Shown piece after piece: positions 10,861-20,327 of a DNA stretch of 64,000 bases. Position 1 is the first letter of the stretch. Every line of letters starts with the position of its first letter. The notes under the pieces are model-generated. The model was not told the DNA's origin and ran no database searches. It worked only from the letters and a program-made list of their open reading frames with translations. The translations under genes and the position numbers were made by a program. The stretch spans positions 6,015,789-6,079,788 of the forward strand of contig NC_080165.1 of NCBI RefSeq assembly GCF_950295315.1. The letters are read 5' to 3'. This DNA is from Erinaceus europaeus. Taxonomy: Eukaryota; Chordata; Mammalia; Eulipotyphla; Erinaceidae.

Positions 10861-10912
10861 TCATTTTTATTCAACGTATTTTAAGTCACAGATCTTACTG
10901 GGAGTTGTGATA

Positions 10913-11050
10913 AGAGGAGCTGGACAACTGAAGAGCAGAACATGGAACTTGAATGCCAGAGGCCCCCAATTCAATCACTGCCCACGTGCTAGACTTCAGC
11001 TGCTCTGCTCTCTCTCTCCTGAGAGTCACAGAAAATAAATCTTTAAAAAG
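10913..11050 (+). mobile_element. tRNA-like SINE, unclassified
   Basis: The order of a head-like segment, CCAATTCAATCACTGCCC, a CTCT tract and AAATAAATCTTTAAAAAG resembles the other tRNA-derived SINEs, but the family is unclear. Confidence 0.4.
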
Positions 11051-11059
11051 AATAGTTAT

Positions 11060-11205
11060 TTATGGACGAAATAGAGAGAGGAGGAAAGAGAAAACCAGAT
11101 TATTTCTCTGTCCTATCAAATAAATTGGGAGGGGGCCACACTGGGAGTCCTGAATTGGTAGTGCCAGCACCGAGGCCCAGCTATAACCCTGATGGCAAAT
11201 ATATA
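11060..11205 (+). mobile_element. SINE-A 3' module remnant
   Basis: CTGTCCTATCAAATAAAT is followed by the 3' module (GTAGTGCCAGCACCGAGGCC, CTATAACCCTGATGGC). Head and body are gone. Confidence 0.65.
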
Positions 11206-11231
11206 TATAATAAGCAGAGACACCTAGTCTG

Positions 11232-11440
11232 GGGCCAGGCAGTGGCACACCTGATTAAGCACACACATTACAGAGTGTAAGGACAGGGGTTCAAGACCCT
11301 GGTCCCCAACTGCAGGGGAAAGTTTCATGAGTGGTAAAGCAGGTCTTTAGGTGTCTCTCTGTCTATTTCCCTCTCTACCTCCTCTTCCTCCTCCCTCCCT
11401 CTCAATATCTGTCTCTATAAAAAAAAAAAAAAAAAAAAAA
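11232..11440 (+). mobile_element. SINE-B, full length
   Basis: Complete head GGGGCCAGGCAGTGGCACAC to a long A-run tail. It directly follows the SINE-A remnant. Confidence 0.9.
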
Positions 11441-11639
11441 GAGCTACCTAGTTCAAATTCTGTTGTAGCTGAGTAGTGACTGCATTAGACTGGACAAATA
11501 GTTAAATAGTCGTTCTGGACATGCTTCGTCTAACAAAGATCACAGAAGACCATGAAAGTCACCAGTGTATCTAAAGTCGCCTATTTGCTCTTTTCTTTGG
11601 AATTACTTGTTTTGATAAGGTTAAAGATTTGTAAGTCTG

Positions 11640-12525
11640 TGAGTTAGCATGGGCCTCACCCGTTAACTAAACCCGAATCATCTGCCTCTGTCCAACAATT
11701 GTGACAGGCCAGGCCAGTTCCAAAGCCTTAGCAGGTAATAAAACATTAAGAAACCCAACAACAACAGCAGAGAATGTTCCATCCTCTGAAGGGAGGCTGG
11801 ACAACACACTCTATGCTACACCTGAGGAAGATGGGTCCTGATATTGGGGCAGCTTGGAACATTCCTACTCATGACCACAGAATGTGAGCTCAGATCTACA
11901 GGGTTGCAGAGGTCACACAGGCTCCTAAGCTGAATATGGGCCCCAGATCACATAAAATCTATGGGGTTTACAGTCAACAATATTTATACCCCTTTCCCAT
12001 ATTAGGGAGCTACTCTCTTCCCTGATCCAGCTTTCTGGTCCTTTTTCCATCCATGACATCATCTCCCCAGACAATAACTTGGATCCACCTGCATTACAGG
12101 TTTCAGGCCCAGGGGAAAAAAAAAACAAAACAAAACTAGTGTAGTCACAGGTCCTTTGGAATGTAACTAAAATAGGCCTACTCACTATCTACAAAACCCC
12201 ACCAATGTGTCCTGGAGTTCTGCTTTCCCAGAGCCCTGCCCCACTAGGGAAAGAGAGAGACAGGCTGGGAGTATGGATCCACCTGCCAACACCCATGTTC
12301 AGTGGGGAAGCAATTACAGAAGCCAGACCTTCCACCTTCCGCATCCCACAGTGACCCTGGGTCCATGCTCCCAGAGGGATAAAGAATAGGAAAGCTGTCA
12401 GGGGAGGGGATGGGATGCAGAGTTCTGGTGGTGGGAATTGTGTGGAGTTGTACCCCTCTTATCCTATGGTTTTGTCAATGTTTCCTTTTTATAAGTAAAT
12501 TTAAAAAATTATATAAAAGAACATA
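11640..12525 (+). mobile_element. R1 copy, plus strand, nearly complete
   Basis: It starts upstream of GAGAATGTTCCATCCTCTGAAG, passes the TATTTATACCCC segment and the TAGGGAAAGAGAGAGACAGG core, and ends in the L1-like tail TGGTGGGAATTGTGTGGAG. A short poly-A interruption is at about 12115-12135. Confidence 0.8.
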
Positions 12526-13061
12526 AAGAAACCCTTGACTGTGAAACAATACTAGGCACAGCCAGCTATTAGTCACTGTTACTGACTTCCTTCGAGATTC
12601 TTCCCGCTGTCACTTTCCACATTACTCATCTGATTCTTTTTATGTCACCCTGACAGGTGACAGGTCCAGTTCCTCCCGAGCTCCAGTGCACGTTGTCATT
12701 CTGCCTCCCTGCAGCAGCCTCGGTGATGGAGAGGCCTCGTCATCATCATACTTGAGTGCACATCGGCCAAGTTTTCGGGGGCTAGAGAGTCACTGGTCGA
12801 CTCCTTCTTACTCTTTATGTGAGAAAAAGCATCGCACTGGCGGTTTCAAATGCGGATGGTGAACATTCTCTTTGGCGTTCCCACAGCCTGTACTCAACAC
12901 AGCCACGAGAGAAGCCTCCGACTTCATACTTCGGTGGTATGTACTCCTTGCAATCAAATCTCATTTCATTTTTAATTTTATTTCATTTCTGAGAAAACGC
13001 CTGGCACATATGGGTCTAAATAACAAGATTTTTTTAAATTTACTATCAGTTTTGTTTTTAT
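12526..13061. other. Unique DNA with unusual open frames
   Basis: CpG content is a little higher than in nearby DNA and several frames are open on both strands. One candidate on the plus strand is listed separately. No family resemblance was seen. Confidence 0.35.
12664..12859 (+). other. Weak exon candidate (unrecognised)
   Basis: After a pyrimidine-rich acceptor (ATGTCACCCTGACAGGTGACAG) a serine-rich frame is open for 65 codons to TGA at 12860-12862; its phase would fit the candidate at 7619-7761. The opposite strand is also partly open, so this is weak. Confidence 0.12.
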
Positions 13062-13262
13062 ACCTTTTTTTTTAACCTTAGTTGATTGGACTGAGAGTAA
13101 ATTAAGAGGAAAAGGGGGATAGAGATGCAGAGCGAGGTGGAGAGACATCTGCCGCCTTGCTTTATTACCTGTGACGCTTTCTCCCTGCAGACGGGGCGTG
13201 GGGGTTGGACCCAAGTCCTGGTGCACTGTAACACCTGACCAGGTGCACCACCGGACTGGGTG
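13062..13262 (-). mobile_element. SINE-B, diverged
   Basis: T-run, antisense tail, CTGCCGCCTTGCTTTATTACC body and a head with a small deletion (CACCTGACCAGGTGCACCACC). Confidence 0.8.
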
Positions 13263-13834
13263 TTCTACACGGGAGTCCAGCTGCTGCAAGGGTTTGAGGG
13301 AGGGAGGCAAATGAAAACACTCAAGAGGCAAAGAACCTTGGAGCCATTCAGGGCATGGCCTGGAATGAAAGGCTGAACACATTTATTGGGGCATACCTAC
13401 ACAGCAAATTATGGCAAACGTCCCCATGAATTTGGATCCTTTGTGCAGTTATTCGTCTTTTTGCTTGCAGGCATTTTTCTCACTCTCCAGCCTAGGAGAA
13501 GGTCAGAAGCAAAATGGGGGTGGCCTCTTGCGCGTGTCGCATCCCAGAGCGTGTCTGTTTCAGCACGTCTAGGAAGGTTTGCCTCCGAGTCGCTGACGCG
13601 TCAGCACATGGCATGGGCGACTTGTCTCTTAAAGCCGGTTCACAGGTTCTGTTATGAAGTTTGCCTCAGAAAAGGTTTCCCACCATTTTTCTCCTTAGAT
13701 TACTCTGACCTGTCTCCTACAGTCTACTCTCAGGTTTGTTTTTGTTGTTTTTTTTCAGCTAAAAATGACAAGGAGAGAATGTCAAGGAATCTGTGAAATG
13801 AAAACTACACATATGGAAAAAGACATAAAAACTG
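13263..13834. other. Unique DNA
   Basis: No repeat recognised. A plus-strand frame of 136 codons at 13386-13796 is open but has no family resemblance and is partly open antisense too. Confidence 0.35.
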
Positions 13835-13985
13835 TCCGTACATAACTGAGCACACACATCACAGTGTGCAGGGACCCAGGTTCAAGCCCCTGGTCCCCAC
13901 CTGCAGTGGGAAAAGCTTCATGAGTGGTGAAGCAGGGCTGCAGGTGTCTTTCTTCTCTCTGTCCTGTCAAATAAATATTTTACAA
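13835..13985 (+). mobile_element. SINE-B, shortened at both ends
   Basis: Begins in the head at ACTGAGCACACACATCAC and ends TCCTGTCAAATAAATATTTT, with part of the pyrimidine region missing. Confidence 0.8.
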
Positions 13986-14109
13986 AGCTATACATCAATA
14001 CACAAACATTGTATGTTTTAATGTAATTTTGTTTGAATTTTCATGGAATTGTATTCATAGAGATGGTACAAAGCCAAGTATGTATCGTATATCAATAATC
14101 CAGGTAGAT

Positions 14110-14278
14110 CCCAAACTCGGGCAAGTCACGCTAGAGCTATGCAGAAGACTTTCATGCCTGAGGCTCTGAGATCCCAGGTTCAACGCCTGGCACAACCATA
14201 AGCCAGAAGTGAGCGGCACTCTGGCCTTTCTCTCTCAGCATCTTTCTCTTGTGTTTCTCTGCTATTAAAAAAATAAAC
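14110..14278 (+). mobile_element. SINE-C
   Basis: GAGCTATGCAGAAGACTTTC, AGGTTCAACGCCTGGCACA and CCAGAAGTGAGCGGCACTC are present, with a pyrimidine and A-rich end. Confidence 0.8.
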
Positions 14279-14567
14279 GAGGGAGCGCAGCGGGTTAAGC
14301 GCAGGTGGCGCGAAGCACAAGGACCGGCGTAAGGATCCGGGTTCCAGCCCCGGCTCCCCACCTGCAGGGGAGTCGCTTCACAGGCGGTGAAGCAGGTCTG
14401 CAGGTGTCTGTCTTCCCCTCCCCCTCTCTGTCTTCCCCTCCTCTCTCCGTTTCTCTCTGTTCTATCCAACAATGATGACGACATCAATAACAACAGCAAT
14501 AACTACAACAACAATAGAAAAACAACAAGGGCAACAAAAGGGAAAATTTAAAAAATTTTAAAAAAGA
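14279..14567 (+). mobile_element. SINE-A, missing the first bases
   Basis: Starts at GAGCGCAGCGGGTTAAGCG directly after the SINE-C A-tail and is otherwise complete. Confidence 0.9.
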
Positions 14568-14640
14568 AGTTAACTGGTTTCAAAGCACTCTTGGGTAGAA
14601 ATGTTGTTTGCTAGATAAAACCTGACCAAATACATCTCCC

Positions 14641-14762
14641 CTTAGTCTGTCTTCCCCTCCTCTCTCTATTTCTCTGTCCTATCTAACAACGACGACATTA
14701 ATAACTACAACAATAAAAAAAAACAAGGGCAACATAAGGAAAAAATAAATATTAAAAAAGCA
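14641..14762 (+). mobile_element. SINE-A tail half
   Basis: Only the TCTGTCTTCCCCTCCTCTC region and CAACAACGACGACATTAATAAC tail are present. Confidence 0.85.
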
Positions 14763-14917
14763 AGAAAAATACAAAATGAATAAATAAACGAAATGTTCAC
14801 ATCAATCAATAAATAAACACCATGGCACTCTCTCCTACCAAGCGCCATCAATAGAAACAAAATAAAATCAACTCAGCCCTTAAGAATTTTCTTGAGGAAA
14901 AAAAATAAAACACTCAC

Positions 14918-15151
14918 TTTATAAAATCTTAGTCCTGGGTACATATGTTTTTTAAATATGTCACGTAAACAAGGAACTTTGCAGTGCGCACATGGCGGCT
15001 CTGCTGCTACAAACACGGTTTTCTCCAGCAGCTCTTGGGGTCGTGATGTGAACCGGCACAGAGACTGAGTGTTGGATTTCACAAATGCACAGGACGGCTG
15101 AGCACCCTCCAGACCCAGCCCATGGAGGTCCATCGAGCTAAACACGTGGTA
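14918..15151 (-). other. Weak exon candidate (unrecognised)
   Basis: A 234-base open segment (phase 0/0) ends in an excellent donor (TATAAA/GTGAGT); the acceptor GGTCTTTGCACAG is fair. The peptide has a CAHCKVPC cysteine cluster. No family was recognised. Confidence 0.15.
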
Positions 15152-15299
15152 CTGTGCAAAGACCATCCCACGGCTTCATGCATAGAAGGGGAGGACCCGA
15201 CTGCTGAGTCTGACTTCCTCAGACTGAGTCAGGAGGAATGAAAAACAAAGCGAAACCAAAAAAAAAGAAAGAAAAAGAAAAAAAGAAAGAAGAACTTAA

Positions 15300-15612
15300 C
15301 CAATTACAATGAAGAAAATAGAAACAATAGTCAAAACTCTTCCCGCACAAACAAAAGTCCTGGACCAGGTGGATTTGCCAATGAGCTTTACCAAACTTGA
15401 AAGAAATACCTGTTACCTGTACTCTTCAGACTTAAAAACAAAAAAAAATGAGAACACTCTCTTCATACTTACTCTGCCGCCAACACCACCATAATGCCAA
15501 CAGCTGCCAGAAACCTACAGGCAAGTGCGCTTGATAAACAGAAACTGAGGTCCTGAATAAGATCACAGTAGACTGGAACCAACACTACATTAGAAACATC
15601 ATGCATACCTTT
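15300..15612 (+). mobile_element. Ancient L1 ORF2 fragment
   Basis: Degenerate but recognisable ORF2 DNA from just before the reverse transcriptase (GTCCTGGACCAGGTGGATTT, corresponding to the PGPDGF segment), with several frame breaks. Confidence 0.65.
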
Positions 15613-15614
15613 AG

Positions 15615-16960
15615 CTTCCTGATTATTAAACAGTTTTTCTTGCTTTATATCTTTTTTTATTAGCTATTTAGTAGTGACCGACAAGATTGTGGGACAGGAG
15701 GGGTACAATTTCATACAATTCCCACCACCAGAGTTCCATATCCCTCCTGTCCTTTGGAGGCTTCTGTATTTTTTATCCGTCTGACAGAATGGACCAAAGC
15801 ACTTTACGGCCTGCAGAAGGTGGAAGGTCTGGCTTCTGTAATTACTTCTTTATTAGACATGGACAGTGGCAGGTCAAGCCATACCCCCAACCTGTTTCTA
15901 TTTTTCCCAAATGGGGTAGGGATCTGGGGAGGTGGGGTTCCAGGACACATTGGCGAGGTCATTTGCCCAGGGAGGTCAGGTTCACACCATGACAGCATCT
16001 TCAGTTTGGTGGCTGTCAAGTATTAAGATATAAAGCAGAACAAATTGTTTAATAATCAGGAACCTAAAGCTAAGAATACAGCAGATGAGATTTGGGGGTC
16101 TTATGTTGGAAGAAGCTAGGAAGTCTATTTTAGCTCTATTCCAAGGAGCTGTGACTTGACTAAATTTTGCCTGAGCCCAACAGTTAAACATGCAGGTGGG
16201 CTGAAGTATTGTCTGGGAAGTGGCTAGTGTCAGAATTAGAAATAGCACTAGAGGGGCTAGATAGCAGAATGGCTATGCAAACAGACTCTCACGTCTGAAG
16301 TTCCGAAGTCCCAGGTTCAATTCCCCCACACCACCATAAACCAGAGCTGAGCACTGTTCTGGTTAAAAAAAAAAAAAAGTCTCAACTTCAGCAGAAATAG
16401 CACTAGAAAGCTGGATCAGGGCAGAGTAGCCCCCAAGTACAGGACAAGTATATAAATACCATTAACTGTAGACGCCACCCATCTGATCTGGGGCCCGTGT
16501 CTATTCACATTCAGCACAGGAGCCTGTGTGCCCTCCGAGTCCCTGTCAGTCTGAGCTCACAGTCCCTGGTCCCAGCTGGAACATTCGAGGCTGCACTCAT
16601 GTCAGGACCCGTCTTCCTCCAGTGGCAGAGTAGGTTGACCGGGTCTCTCTTCAGAGAGTGAGGAGTCCCCACCATGGCTGCTCTACATTCAAGGCAAGGT
16701 CCTGGAGAGGCCCACAAGAGGGTTTATGATGCTGTTCCTGATGGAGAGGAGCCGGTGATGGTGGAGAGAGGGATAGAGGGATCTGCTAGAGGTCTAGGCC
16801 CATCATGTCTACGTGGGAATCCCAGGACTCCCTGCCTAGGGCCCTGGGTGATGGGGTGGCCTGACTAACGTGTGCTGGTCTCTTTCACTTATCCAGCTTT
16901 TGTAGTTCTTACTTCGTATCACAGGGTTGGAGCTGGGAGTGACTGAGGGAAGTGAAATAA
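15615..16960 (-). mobile_element. R1 copy, one of the longest
   Basis: It runs from the antisense tail (TTATTAGCTATTTAGTAGTG) through core and middle to the far upstream part (CTGGAGAGGCCCACAAGAGG, CTTATCCAGCTTTTGTAG). A SINE-C is inserted at 16253-16392. Confidence 0.8.
16253..16392 (+). mobile_element. SINE-C inside R1, with 15-bp TSD
   Basis: Intact SINE-C with A-tail and 15 extra bases after it. AGAAATAGCACTAGA flanks it at 16238-16252 and 16393-16407. Confidence 0.92.
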
Positions 16961-17055
16961 GAAGTAGGAACTCGCACGCCGCTGGTGGGAATGTGAAGTG
17001 GTCTGAGCCCTGCGGAAAATGCCTCAAGACATTACAGATGAACCTGCCCGGGGCC
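16961..17055 (+). mobile_element. Ancient L1 ORF2 fragment
   Basis: CGCTGGTGGGAATGTGAAGTGG corresponds to the ORF2 C-terminal Cys-rich region found in the younger L1s of this window, in plus orientation. Confidence 0.6.
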
Positions 17056-17455
17056 GGGTGGTGCTGCACTCCAGTGAGCGCCCGGTACCCCTGGGACCCC
17101 TGGCCCGGCCGCAGGGGGACACCTCCCAGCAGCCAGGCAGGTCTGCAGGTGTCCATCTCCCCGTACTTTGAGCCATTGTGTGCACTTCTAACGTGTTTGC
17201 TACCGACAGCCAGCACACACATACACAAGGGCTGTGTGAGGCATCCCAGCCTTTTCAACAATGTTTTAGCAGGTTCCGGCACCGGTGCCCGTGGCCCGGA
17301 CCCCCAAGCCCTTGAGTTAGATCCCAGGCAGAACATCTGCCTCTCCTCTTTCATTAGTAGGTGAAATCTTTGACGAGATGAGAGAAAACCACTGACCTAC
17401 AATTTCGAATCAGTTTCTTTAAAACAAACAAACAAACAATCAAACAACCCAGCGG
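17056..17455. other. Unique GC-rich DNA
   Basis: Part may be a very old SINE (GGGCCGGGTGGTGCTGCAC at 17051). No gene evidence. Confidence 0.35.
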
Positions 17456-17635
17456 TAAGGGCCAGGCAGGGGCACACCTGCTTGAGTGCACGTTTCCAAG
17501 CGCCAGGTGCCAGGTTCAAGCCCCGGGGCCCCGCCCGCAGGGGCCAAGTTCCACCAGCGGTGAAGCGGTGCTGCCGCTCTTTCTCCCCTCTTTGCCTCTC
17601 AATTTGCCGGACCCGATAAAATAAGCTTTTCTCCT
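17456..17635 (+). mobile_element. SINE-B, GC-rich diverged copy
   Basis: GGGCCAGGCAGGGGCACACC head, AGGTTCAAGCCCCGGGG and a tail ending GACCCGATAAAATAAGC. Confidence 0.8.
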
Positions 17636-17731
17636 TCACGTTCCAATAGCTCAGTACTTCCCTCAGGAGACACTGACATACTGCCCGCGTCTTTCTACTC
17701 CGGCCGGCCGTCCTGTTACAGAAAAAACCTC

Positions 17732-17810
17732 GGGGGAGTCGGGCGGCAGCGCAGCGGGTTCAGCGCGCGTGTATAATACGGACCCGGGTTCGAGCCCCCG
17801 GCTCTGCCAT
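17732..17810 (+). mobile_element. SINE-A head fragment
   Basis: GGGGAGTCGGGCGGCAGCGCAG and GGTTCGAGCCCCCGGCTC are present, separated by an altered segment; body and tail are absent. Confidence 0.75.
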
Positions 17811-17937
17811 GGTCGACCTGCCCATTTCACTTGCTGGGCTTTTCGTCCCTTCTTTCTCTAAACATTTTGTGTGTATAACGGACTCGAGTTTGTCGTTTTG
17901 CTTCCACCTACCTATGAGTTAAATAGAAAGTAAATGT

Positions 17938-18200
17938 GAGGAAGCCGGGCGGTGGCGCCGCGGGTTAAGCGCAGGTGGCGCGAAGCACAAGGACCGGCGT
18001 GAGGCTCCCGGTTCGAGCCCCCGGCTCCCCACCTGCAGGGGAGTCGCTTCCCAGGCGGTGAAGCAGGTCTGCGGGTGTCTGTCTGTCTCTCCCCCTCTCT
18101 GTCTTCCCCTCCTCTCTCCATTTCTCTCTGTCCTATCCAACAACAACAACAGTAATAACTGCAACAATGAAACAAGGGCAACACGAGGGAAAATAAAGCC
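17938..18200 (+). mobile_element. SINE-A, nearly full length
   Basis: Complete head, body and CAACAACAACAACAGTAATAAC tail. High CpG retention suggests a young copy or weak methylation near the CpG island. Confidence 0.9.
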
Positions 18201-18325
18201 GGGAGCTGCGGCCACGCGCGTGCAGGGTGTTGGGCGCCGGCCTGCGCCCCCCGCCCCCCGCCCGCCCGCCACGCAGCCCCAGGGCTGGCTCCCCGCCACT
18301 TCTGAGCTTAGGCTGCCTTTTCGTG

Positions 18326-18645
18326 GTTTTTTTTTTTTTTTTTTTTGTACTTTTGCCTCCAGGGTTATCGCCGGGGCTCACGAACCCACCGCTCCTGGAG
18401 GCCATTTTTCCTTTTTGTTGCCTTTGTTGTTTTATTGCTGCAGTTATTATTATTATTGACGTCGTCGTTATTGGATAGGACAGAGAGAGATGGAGAGAGG
18501 AGGGGAAGACAGAGAGAGGGGGAGAGAAAGACAGACAGACACCTGCAGACCTGCTTCACCGCCTGGGAAGCGACTCCCCTGCAGGCGGGGAGCCGGGGGC
18601 TCGAACCGGGATCCTCACGCCGGTCCCTGCGCTTCGCATCACCGC
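18326..18645 (-). mobile_element. SINE-A with 3' module, next to SF3B5 3' end
   Basis: T-run, antisense 3' module (CTCCAGGGTTATCGCCGGGG), tail and body, with a head truncated into a C-rich run at about 18640-18670. Confidence 0.9.
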
Positions 18646-18796
18646 CCCCCCGCCCCCCACCCCCCCCCCCGACTTTTCCATCCCACGACCGTCGGTCGCC
18701 ATGTGCTCGGCCCCTCGGCGCGGCGCCCGCCCCCCGCCCCGCCCCGCCCCCAGCGGCCCCAGCAGTGCACACGGGGAGGCGGACGACCGTGCGAGC

Positions 18797-18802
18797 TTTA
18801 TG
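18797..18802 (-). promoter_or_regulatory. Candidate poly(A) signal (CATAAA variant) of SF3B5
   Basis: Read on the minus strand this is CATAAA, a recognised single-base variant of AATAAA, about 240 bases after the stop codon. A GT-containing stretch (CGTGTGC) follows within about 30 bases and could serve as downstream element. I saw no canonical AATAAA before the flanking SINE at 18326-18645. Confidence 0.45.
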
Positions 18803-19039
18803 GGGGAGGCACCGGGCACAGGCACAGGCACAGGAACAGGCAGAGCCGCCCCCCCCTCGCCGTCCCGCCGCCCCGCCGCCCCGCGCGGTGCTCCGTCGGG
18901 TCCGCCGGAAGTCGGTCGGGCAGGCGCCCCCTCGCCGGCTCCGCGCATCCGGGCGGCGGAAGCGGAAGTCGCCATCCTGGAGCCGGTGCCGGGGGTCGGG
19001 GGTCCCGCGGGGCAGGGCAGGGCGTGGCGCCACGCTCCG
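18803..19039 (-). other. SF3B5: Probable SF3B5 3' UTR
   Basis: This is GC-rich sequence between the SF3B5 stop and the first plausible poly(A) hexamer. It includes an imperfect CACAGG hexanucleotide tract at about 18814-18843, just before the hexamer. The UTR extent is inferred from the signal, not from transcript data. Confidence 0.55.
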
Positions 19040-19300
19040 TCAGTTCTCCTCGGGCTTGTCGGCCGGCGGCCCGCAGGGCTGCAGCATCTTCTCCATGAGG
19101 TTGAAGCGCACCCGCGCTTTGCTCTCGTTCTCCGCGATGGCGAAGTAGTTGAGCAGGTCGAAGTGGCCCATGTAGGAGCAGTAGGAGTCGCGGTGCTGGT
19201 TCACCAGCCACTCCCACTTGGTGGTGTCGGCGTGGCCCGTGCCGATGTACTTGGACTGCAGGTGCTCCAGCTGGCTGTGGATCGTGTAGCGGTCCGTCAT
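19040..19300 (-). CDS. SF3B5: Splicing factor 3b subunit 5 (SF3b10), complete single-exon gene
   Basis: SF3B5 is the smallest core subunit of SF3b, the part of U2 snRNP that holds the pre-mRNA branch site during spliceosome assembly in the nucleus; it packs against SF3B1 and SF3B3. The 86-residue product begins MTDRYTIHSQLEHLQSKYIG and ends in PADKPEEN, and appears identical along its length to the human protein as I remember it. It is intact and intronless, as in other mammals. The reading frame stays open upstream to an ATG at 19397-19399 (119 residues), but the start at 19298-19300 gives the conserved length and has G at -3; the extension is most likely 5' UTR. The CpG-rich upstream promoter and absence of an A-tail or TSD argue that this is the native locus, not a retrocopy. 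No neighbouring gene is recognised within the window. Confidence 0.98.
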   Translation of the reverse strand: MTDRYTIHSQLEHLQSKYIGTGHADTTKWEWLVNQHRDSYCSYMGHFDLLNYFAIAENESKARVRFNLMEKMLQPCGPPADKPEEN

Positions 19301-19431
19301 GTCGCCGCTCTGTCCTCCGCCGCCTCTGTCCTCAGGCCGCCGCCGACAGGGAGCAAGGTGAGCGCTCCAACTCGCCCGCCCGACGGGGATCGACGGCACC
19401 CGACCTCCGGCTCGGCGCGGTCGCTGGCGAA

Positions 19432-19439
19432 TGACGTCA
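19432..19439. promoter_or_regulatory. CRE palindrome (CREB/ATF site)
   Basis: A perfect TGACGTCA lies 132 bases upstream of the SF3B5 start codon. A related TGACGTCG is at 19718-19725. Full CREs are a common CpG-promoter element. Confidence 0.7.
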
Positions 19440-19473
19440 CGGCAGCGCGCCGCGCCGTCCCCAGGCGCCGGGA

Positions 19474-19481
19474 ACCGGAAG
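19474..19481 (+). promoter_or_regulatory. ETS-family core site
   Basis: ACCGGAAG matches the ETS/GABP core. It sits four bases from the X-box, within the promoter cluster. Confidence 0.6.
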
Positions 19482-19484
19482 CGG

Positions 19485-19498
19485 GTTGCCTAGGCGAC
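19485..19498. promoter_or_regulatory. RFX X-box-like palindrome
   Basis: GTTGCCTAGGCGAC is a near-perfect inverted repeat of the RFX half site (the usual right half is GGCAAC/GGTAAC). One half is perfect and the other has one change. Confidence 0.55.
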
Positions 19499-19590
19499 GC
19501 GGAGAGCCACGCCCCCTCCCGTCCGGGCCTCGCGAGCCCCGCCCCCTTCGGTGGGACGTCGGAGGACGTGGTTTGGGGGTCGCAGAGCGT

Positions 19591-19611
19591 TGCATGCTGG
19601 GATTTGTAGTT
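19591..19611 (-). promoter_or_regulatory. ZNF143 (Staf/SBS) type motif
   Basis: On the minus strand this reads as the ACTACAA..CCCAGCATGC type element bound by ZNF143 near start sites of housekeeping and snRNA genes. It lies about 290 bases upstream of the SF3B5 ATG, in the orientation of the gene. Confidence 0.75.
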
Positions 19612-19914
19612 TCCGAGCGAACGTGGCGCCCGCTGCCTGTTAAACCGGCTCAAGCTAGTTTTGGAGTTGCGGGGGCGGCCTGCTGCGGGGAGTCTGGGGG
19701 GGAGGGGAAGGAGGGAGTGACGTCGTGGCGGGGGACCGGCTGGTTGGGGAGCTGGAAAGGCGGATGTGGCCACCTGTGTGTCGCTTACTGAGTGTGTCCT
19801 TCAAGGCCTCGCAGTGCTGTGCACGGTGTCTGGCTCCCGCCTGATGACCGAGCACAGCACCAGCTCAAGCACCTTGTGTCTCCCGCGGGAAGCGCCCCCC
19901 TCCTCTGGAACTTT

Positions 19915-20125
19915 AAAAAAAAATTTTTTTTTTAATTGCCTTTATTTATTGGCTAGAGACAGAGAGAAATTGAGAGAGAAGGGGAGACAGAGAGACAGAC
20001 AGACAAGACACCTGCAGCCCTGCTTCACCGCTCGCAAAGCTTTCCCCCTGCAGGTGGGGCCCGGGGGCTCGAACCCGGGTCCTGGCGCGCTGTTCTGTGA
20101 GCGCTTAGCCAGGCGCCGCCGGCCG
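19915..20125 (-). mobile_element. SINE-B at the edge of the CpG island
   Basis: Full antisense SINE-B from the T-run at 19923 to the head ending GCCAGGCGCC. Confidence 0.9.
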
Positions 20126-20327
20126 GCCGCTGTCCTCTCGGATTTCTTGGTTTCTTGGTTTTGTTTGTTTTTGCGCGTGTGTGACTTAGAAATGCCTGAC
20201 AGCGCTGTCAGAGCACAGGGGCACAGCTCCACACAGCCGCAGCGCCAGGTCTCCGTGTCCCACCCTCCGCTGACAGCTTCCCATTCTCTGTCCCTCTGGG
20301 AGCACGGACCCAGGGTCATCGTGGGAT

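Larger units (their letters stand above)
19301..19620 (-). promoter_or_regulatory. SF3B5: SF3B5 5' UTR and proximal promoter
   Basis: The interval upstream of the SF3B5 start has no TATA box and carries, in order away from the gene, a palindromic CRE, an ETS core, an X-box and a ZNF143-type motif. That mix is typical of TATA-less CpG promoters. The start site probably lies between the ATG and the CRE. Divergent transcription to the right is possible but unproven. Confidence 0.7.
18600..19800. promoter_or_regulatory. CpG island covering SF3B5 and its promoter
   Basis: CpG dinucleotides are very dense here compared with the AT-rich flanks, spanning the promoter, the whole coding region and the 3' UTR. 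This fits a broadly expressed housekeeping gene with an unmethylated promoter. Edges are by eye; GC-rich SINE heads blur the left edge. Confidence 0.85.

Noticed and set aside
18798..19217. Alternative minus-strand frames overlapping SF3B5
   Set aside because: They are out of frame with the conserved 86-residue protein and have CpG-island composition.
18701..19609. 302-codon plus-strand open frame across the SF3B5 locus
   Set aside because: It is antisense to SF3B5 and open only because stop codons are rare in the CpG island; composition is Ala/Pro/Arg/Gly-rich.
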